From: Rufibacter roseus
Lineage (GTDB): Bacteria > Bacteroidota > Bacteroidia > Cytophagales > Hymenobacteraceae
DNA: 64,000 nucleotides
NCBI RefSeq assembly: GCF_001647285.1
Contig: NZ_LRML01000004.1
Location: forward strand, 124,001 to 188,000
Reading direction: 5' to 3'
The notes under the pieces: model-generated
What the model was told of the DNA's origin: nothing
Database searches by the model: none
What the model saw: the letters and a program-made list of their open reading frames with translations, nothing else
Shown here: one piece after another, positions 61,920 through 64,000 of the stretch
How the letters are laid out: each line of letters begins with the position of its first letter
Position numbering within the stretch: position 1 is the first letter of the stretch
Position numbers and translations under genes: made by a program

Positions 61920-62711
61920 CTACCCAAAAATCTCGTTCAGCAAACCAGCCAAATGAATGCCACCTTTCAGTAATTGCTCATTCAGGGTGTCTACATGGTC
62001 AAAGTTGTAGCGGTAACTGAGCTTTTCTTCAGGCTTTACGCTATCATATAATTTATCAGCAATTTGGTAGGAGTTTAAGAACCACTGGCTGATTGGCTGC
62101 GCCTGCCAAGTCTTTATTTGTTCTTTGGTGGTACAGTTTAGTACCGTTGCATATTCAGTGTAAGATAATTGCTGGTACTCAATCAATTGACTGTCCCACA
62201 AACGGTGCAGGTTGGTTGGGCTGTTAAACCACTCCAACCGCACTCTGTTTCCACCTAAATCTTCCGGTCTACCCACATGCATAGGTTGGTGTACATCGCC
62301 TACCAAGTGAATAAGAATGCGCAGATACATTTGCTTAGTAGCCTGTGGTAGTTCCTGCTTTTTCAACTCACTTACCAGAAAGTTGATTTTGGTGTAGGCA
62401 TTGGTGGTGGTGTCTTGCCTCAGATGCGCTTCCACTGCTTCAGCAAACATACCGTCCTTCAAATTAATGTAATGCCAGTTATCAAGGTATTTGTATGCAG
62501 GGTCTGATTTCACAAAATCCGGCCAATTACTGGCCATAGCCACCGACTCACCCAATATCTGACGCACTTTCTTTTTGGCCTTGTTGCTCATGTTGCGCTC
62601 GGCAATCTCGCCCACAATGCGGTGCCCCAGCATGCCCCACGCCATTGACTGCAGCGGCAAGTACACAAACAGCGCCAGCAGGGCTATTCTTTTGATCATT
62701 CTTGACATCAT
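61920..62711 (-). CDS. Secreted S1/P1-type zinc nuclease
   Basis: A 263-residue S1/P1 nuclease, which degrades single-stranded nucleic acid. After a signal peptide (about 1-24) the mature protein begins with the zinc-binding tryptophan in 'WGMLGHRIVGEIAE'. Further metal ligands are visible in 'NWPDFVKSD', 'NWHYINL', 'HLVGDVHQPMHVG' and 'NLHRLWDSQLI', as in the family. Three close Met codons at the start make the exact one uncertain; 62711 is the longest. It is exported, so it probably serves nutrient scavenging from DNA and RNA. Confidence 0.9.
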   Translation of the reverse strand: MMSRMIKRIALLALFVYLPLQSMAWGMLGHRIVGEIAERNMSNKAKKKVRQILGESVAMASNWPDFVKSDPAYKYLDNWHYINLKDGMFAEAVEAHLRQDTTTNAYTKINFLVSELKKQELPQATKQMYLRILIHLVGDVHQPMHVGRPEDLGGNRVRLEWFNSPTNLHRLWDSQLIEYQQLSYTEYATVLNCTTKEQIKTWQAQPISQWFLNSYQIADKLYDSVKPEEKLSYRYNFDHVDTLNEQLLKGGIHLAGLLNEIFG

Positions 62712-62832
62712 TGTTCTTAAAACTTTAGAAAATCAGGTGTAAAAGTAGGCGAAAAAAGCGGTATAGGGAACAGTAGCTTAGCTAATTGTATTCAATCTTG
62801 GTGTATCTTTACTTAAAGCCACACCACATGTT

Positions 62833-63513
62833 ATGAAATTCCTTTACTCTATTGCCCCCACTTTTCTTTTATTCCTCTTGTGTTTCACACCGCTTCTAAC
62901 GGTGGCACAGACTAAGAAAGTAAAAGCCAAAGGCCCCAGCCGATATATTCAAATAGAATCTTCAGTATTAAAAAGTGATCCTTCTATCAAAGATGGCCCC
63001 TCCAGAACCTTAATGAGTGGCAGAGTAGTGGAAAAAGGAAACTTTGAAAACAACAAGAAAGTTGGCGTCTGGACTTACTTAGATAGTAGCCCTAATCAGT
63101 ACCTGGAGTTTGACCATACGCTGAATAAAGTTATAGATGATACCCGAAAGAAGTCTGCTGAGCAACTCAGGAAAATAACGAATGCACCTGCTGATTCAAC
63201 TGTCTCTCTAGAGCCAGTCTTTCTAGGAAGCTGGGGAATTGTGTACCGCCAATTAACAGACAAATTTAGAGTAACTGCAGAAGCCGTAAGAGCCAGTGTT
63301 GACGGCACCATTGTGGTTGCCATAAAAATTGGAGATGATGGCAAACCAGCAGCATATGAGGTTGTAGAAAAAATGGGCTATGGGATGGATGAAGAGCTAC
63401 TTAGGGTGCTGATTCCTATTCTGGAGGATTCAGAATGGCATTTGCCAGAGCTTGATACGCAGCAAGAACCAAACAAGACATTTCTATTCCCCTTTAAAAT
63501 CAGGATGAGATAG
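62833..63513 (+). CDS. Exported protein with TonB-like C-terminal domain
   Basis: A 226-residue protein with a signal peptide (about 1-25, ending 'TVAQ'). The C-terminal 90 residues contain 'GTIVVAIKIGDDGKPAAYEV' near 159-178 and 'MDEELLRVLIP' near 185-195, the pattern of the TonB C-terminal fold found in many Bacteroidota periplasmic proteins. The middle holds 'VEKGNFENNKKVGVWTY' near 58-74, an antitoxin/MORN-like 'G-xW-xY' repeat. It lacks the membrane anchor and proline region of a true TonB, so energy transduction is doubtful. Confidence 0.75.
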   Translation: MKFLYSIAPTFLLFLLCFTPLLTVAQTKKVKAKGPSRYIQIESSVLKSDPSIKDGPSRTLMSGRVVEKGNFENNKKVGVWTYLDSSPNQYLEFDHTLNKVIDDTRKKSAEQLRKITNAPADSTVSLEPVFLGSWGIVYRQLTDKFRVTAEAVRASVDGTIVVAIKIGDDGKPAAYEVVEKMGYGMDEELLRVLIPILEDSEWHLPELDTQQEPNKTFLFPFKIRMR

Positions 63514-63540
63514 CGCTCTTGTTCCTTTGTGTTTTAGCTT

Positions 63541-63576
63541 GTTTTAGCCCTGCTTTTCAAAAATCAGCCCTAAAAC
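63541..63576. repeat. 36-bp interspersed palindrome, copy 12
   Basis: Between convergent genes. GTTTTAGCCCTG left arm, right arm CAGCCCTAAAAC; it ends 2 bp before the stop of the SDR gene. Confidence 0.78.
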
Positions 63577-63578
63577 GC

Positions 63579-64000
63579 TTAAAAATCCCGCACCGAGCAC
63601 ACCACTCCCCGAGCTAAGCTGGTGTTCTCCATGAGTTGAATCACCTTCTGGGCAGTATGCTCTGGTGCTGCCAGATCTCCGTTAGCTTTATAGTCTCTGA
63701 ACTGTTGAACGCTGCTAAACTGCACAGGGTCGGCCTCTCTGATCTGCTCCTGCATTTCAGTGTCTATAATACCAGGTGAGAGGGAGAAGACCTTTACGCC
63801 GGTTCCTAATTTGTCTTGCTCCAGTTGGGCAGTCTGCGAGAGCATGTCAAGCGCGGCTTTTGAGGCGCAGTAAGCGGCCCAGCCGTCTTTGGCTTTCTGA
63901 CCGGCTCCTGAACTTATGTTAACAATCATTTTCTCCACGTCTTTCCGGTGCTGGTAGCTCTGCAGGAACAAGTTCATAAACATGGCCGGCACAATTACGT
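63579..64000 (-). CDS. Short-chain dehydrogenase/reductase, C-terminal part (runs off window)
   Basis: The last 140 residues or so of an SDR-family oxidoreductase. The catalytic tyrosine and lysine are in 'WAAYCASKAALDM', and the preceding serine in 'IVNISSGAG'. 'LSPGIIDTEMQEQI' is the usual segment after the active site. The N-terminal NAD(P)-binding Rossmann part lies beyond the right edge; the apparent GTG start at 63992 is internal. The type resembles benzil reductase/sepiapterin-reductase-like SDRs. Repeat copy 12 abuts its stop. Confidence 0.88.
   Translation of the reverse strand, partial: VIVPAMFMNLFLQSYQHRKDVEKMIVNISSGAGQKAKDGWAAYCASKAALDMLSQTAQLEQDKLGTGVKVFSLSPGIIDTEMQEQIREADPVQFSSVQQFRDYKANGDLAAPEHTAQKVIQLMENTSLARGVVCSVRDF

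Overview
The window looks like a chromosome segment of a Bacteroidota bacterium, most likely Cytophagales (Hymenobacteraceae-like: Rufibacter, Nibribacter, Pontibacter, Hymenobacter). Pointers are the recN-porD-coaBC-rpoZ-bamD gene order, an OstA-like protein, bshA (bacillithiol), a NagZ/beta-lactamase fusion, RF2 with its +1 frameshift site, and TAnnTTTG-type promoter boxes. There are no rRNA, tRNA or CRISPR loci and no transposase, integrase or relaxase gene.

Layout. (1) 1-14.5 kb is housekeeping DNA: recN (cut by the edge), porD, coaBC (split in two frames), rpoZ, bamD and an OstA-like gene, then tilS, mdh, an NfeD/stomatin pair, two tandem rhomboid proteases and mutL. (2) 14.5-45.0 kb reads as an inserted accessory island. 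It holds addA/addB-type helicase-nucleases, a five-gene restriction-modification/Dnd-like hybrid cluster (21.9-30.0 kb), two diverged copies of a metallopeptidase-containing module (30.2-38.2 kb), a dprA-like gene, several unknown genes and a degenerate FtsZ-like gene. (3) 45.0-64 kb is housekeeping again: NagZ/beta-lactamase fusion, bshA, Nudix, plsC-like, gatC, a TPR membrane protein, an ABC ATPase, a cobalamin adenosyltransferase, ilvE, prfB, envelope proteins, an S1/P1 nuclease and a partial SDR.

Three independent signs mark the island. First, a 36-bp interspersed palindrome (GTTTT...AAAAC) occurs 12 times in intergenic DNA of the flanks and never between 12,567 and 45,296. Second, a 16-bp direct repeat made of the mutL start region lies at 14,462-14,477 and 45,022-45,037. 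Third, DNA just right of the second copy looks like a proper promoter and ribosome-binding site for mutL. The simplest reading is that about 30.5 kb inserted at the 5' end of mutL and pushed its original leader away.

Two candidate new systems lie inside the island. The first is a defence-like operon that joins a PD-(D/E)XK nuclease/adenine methylase fusion, HsdS, a 56-residue protein, a DndD-like SMC ATPase and a DndE-like domain fused to a HerA-type ATPase, with no sulfur-chemistry genes. The second is a small regulon: five promoters carry the palindrome ACAAGCTTGT (one with a single change) exactly 29 bp upstream of a TAnnTTTG-like box. They drive two paralogous peptidase operons, dprA and two unknown genes. 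All reading was done by eye; no database search was possible.
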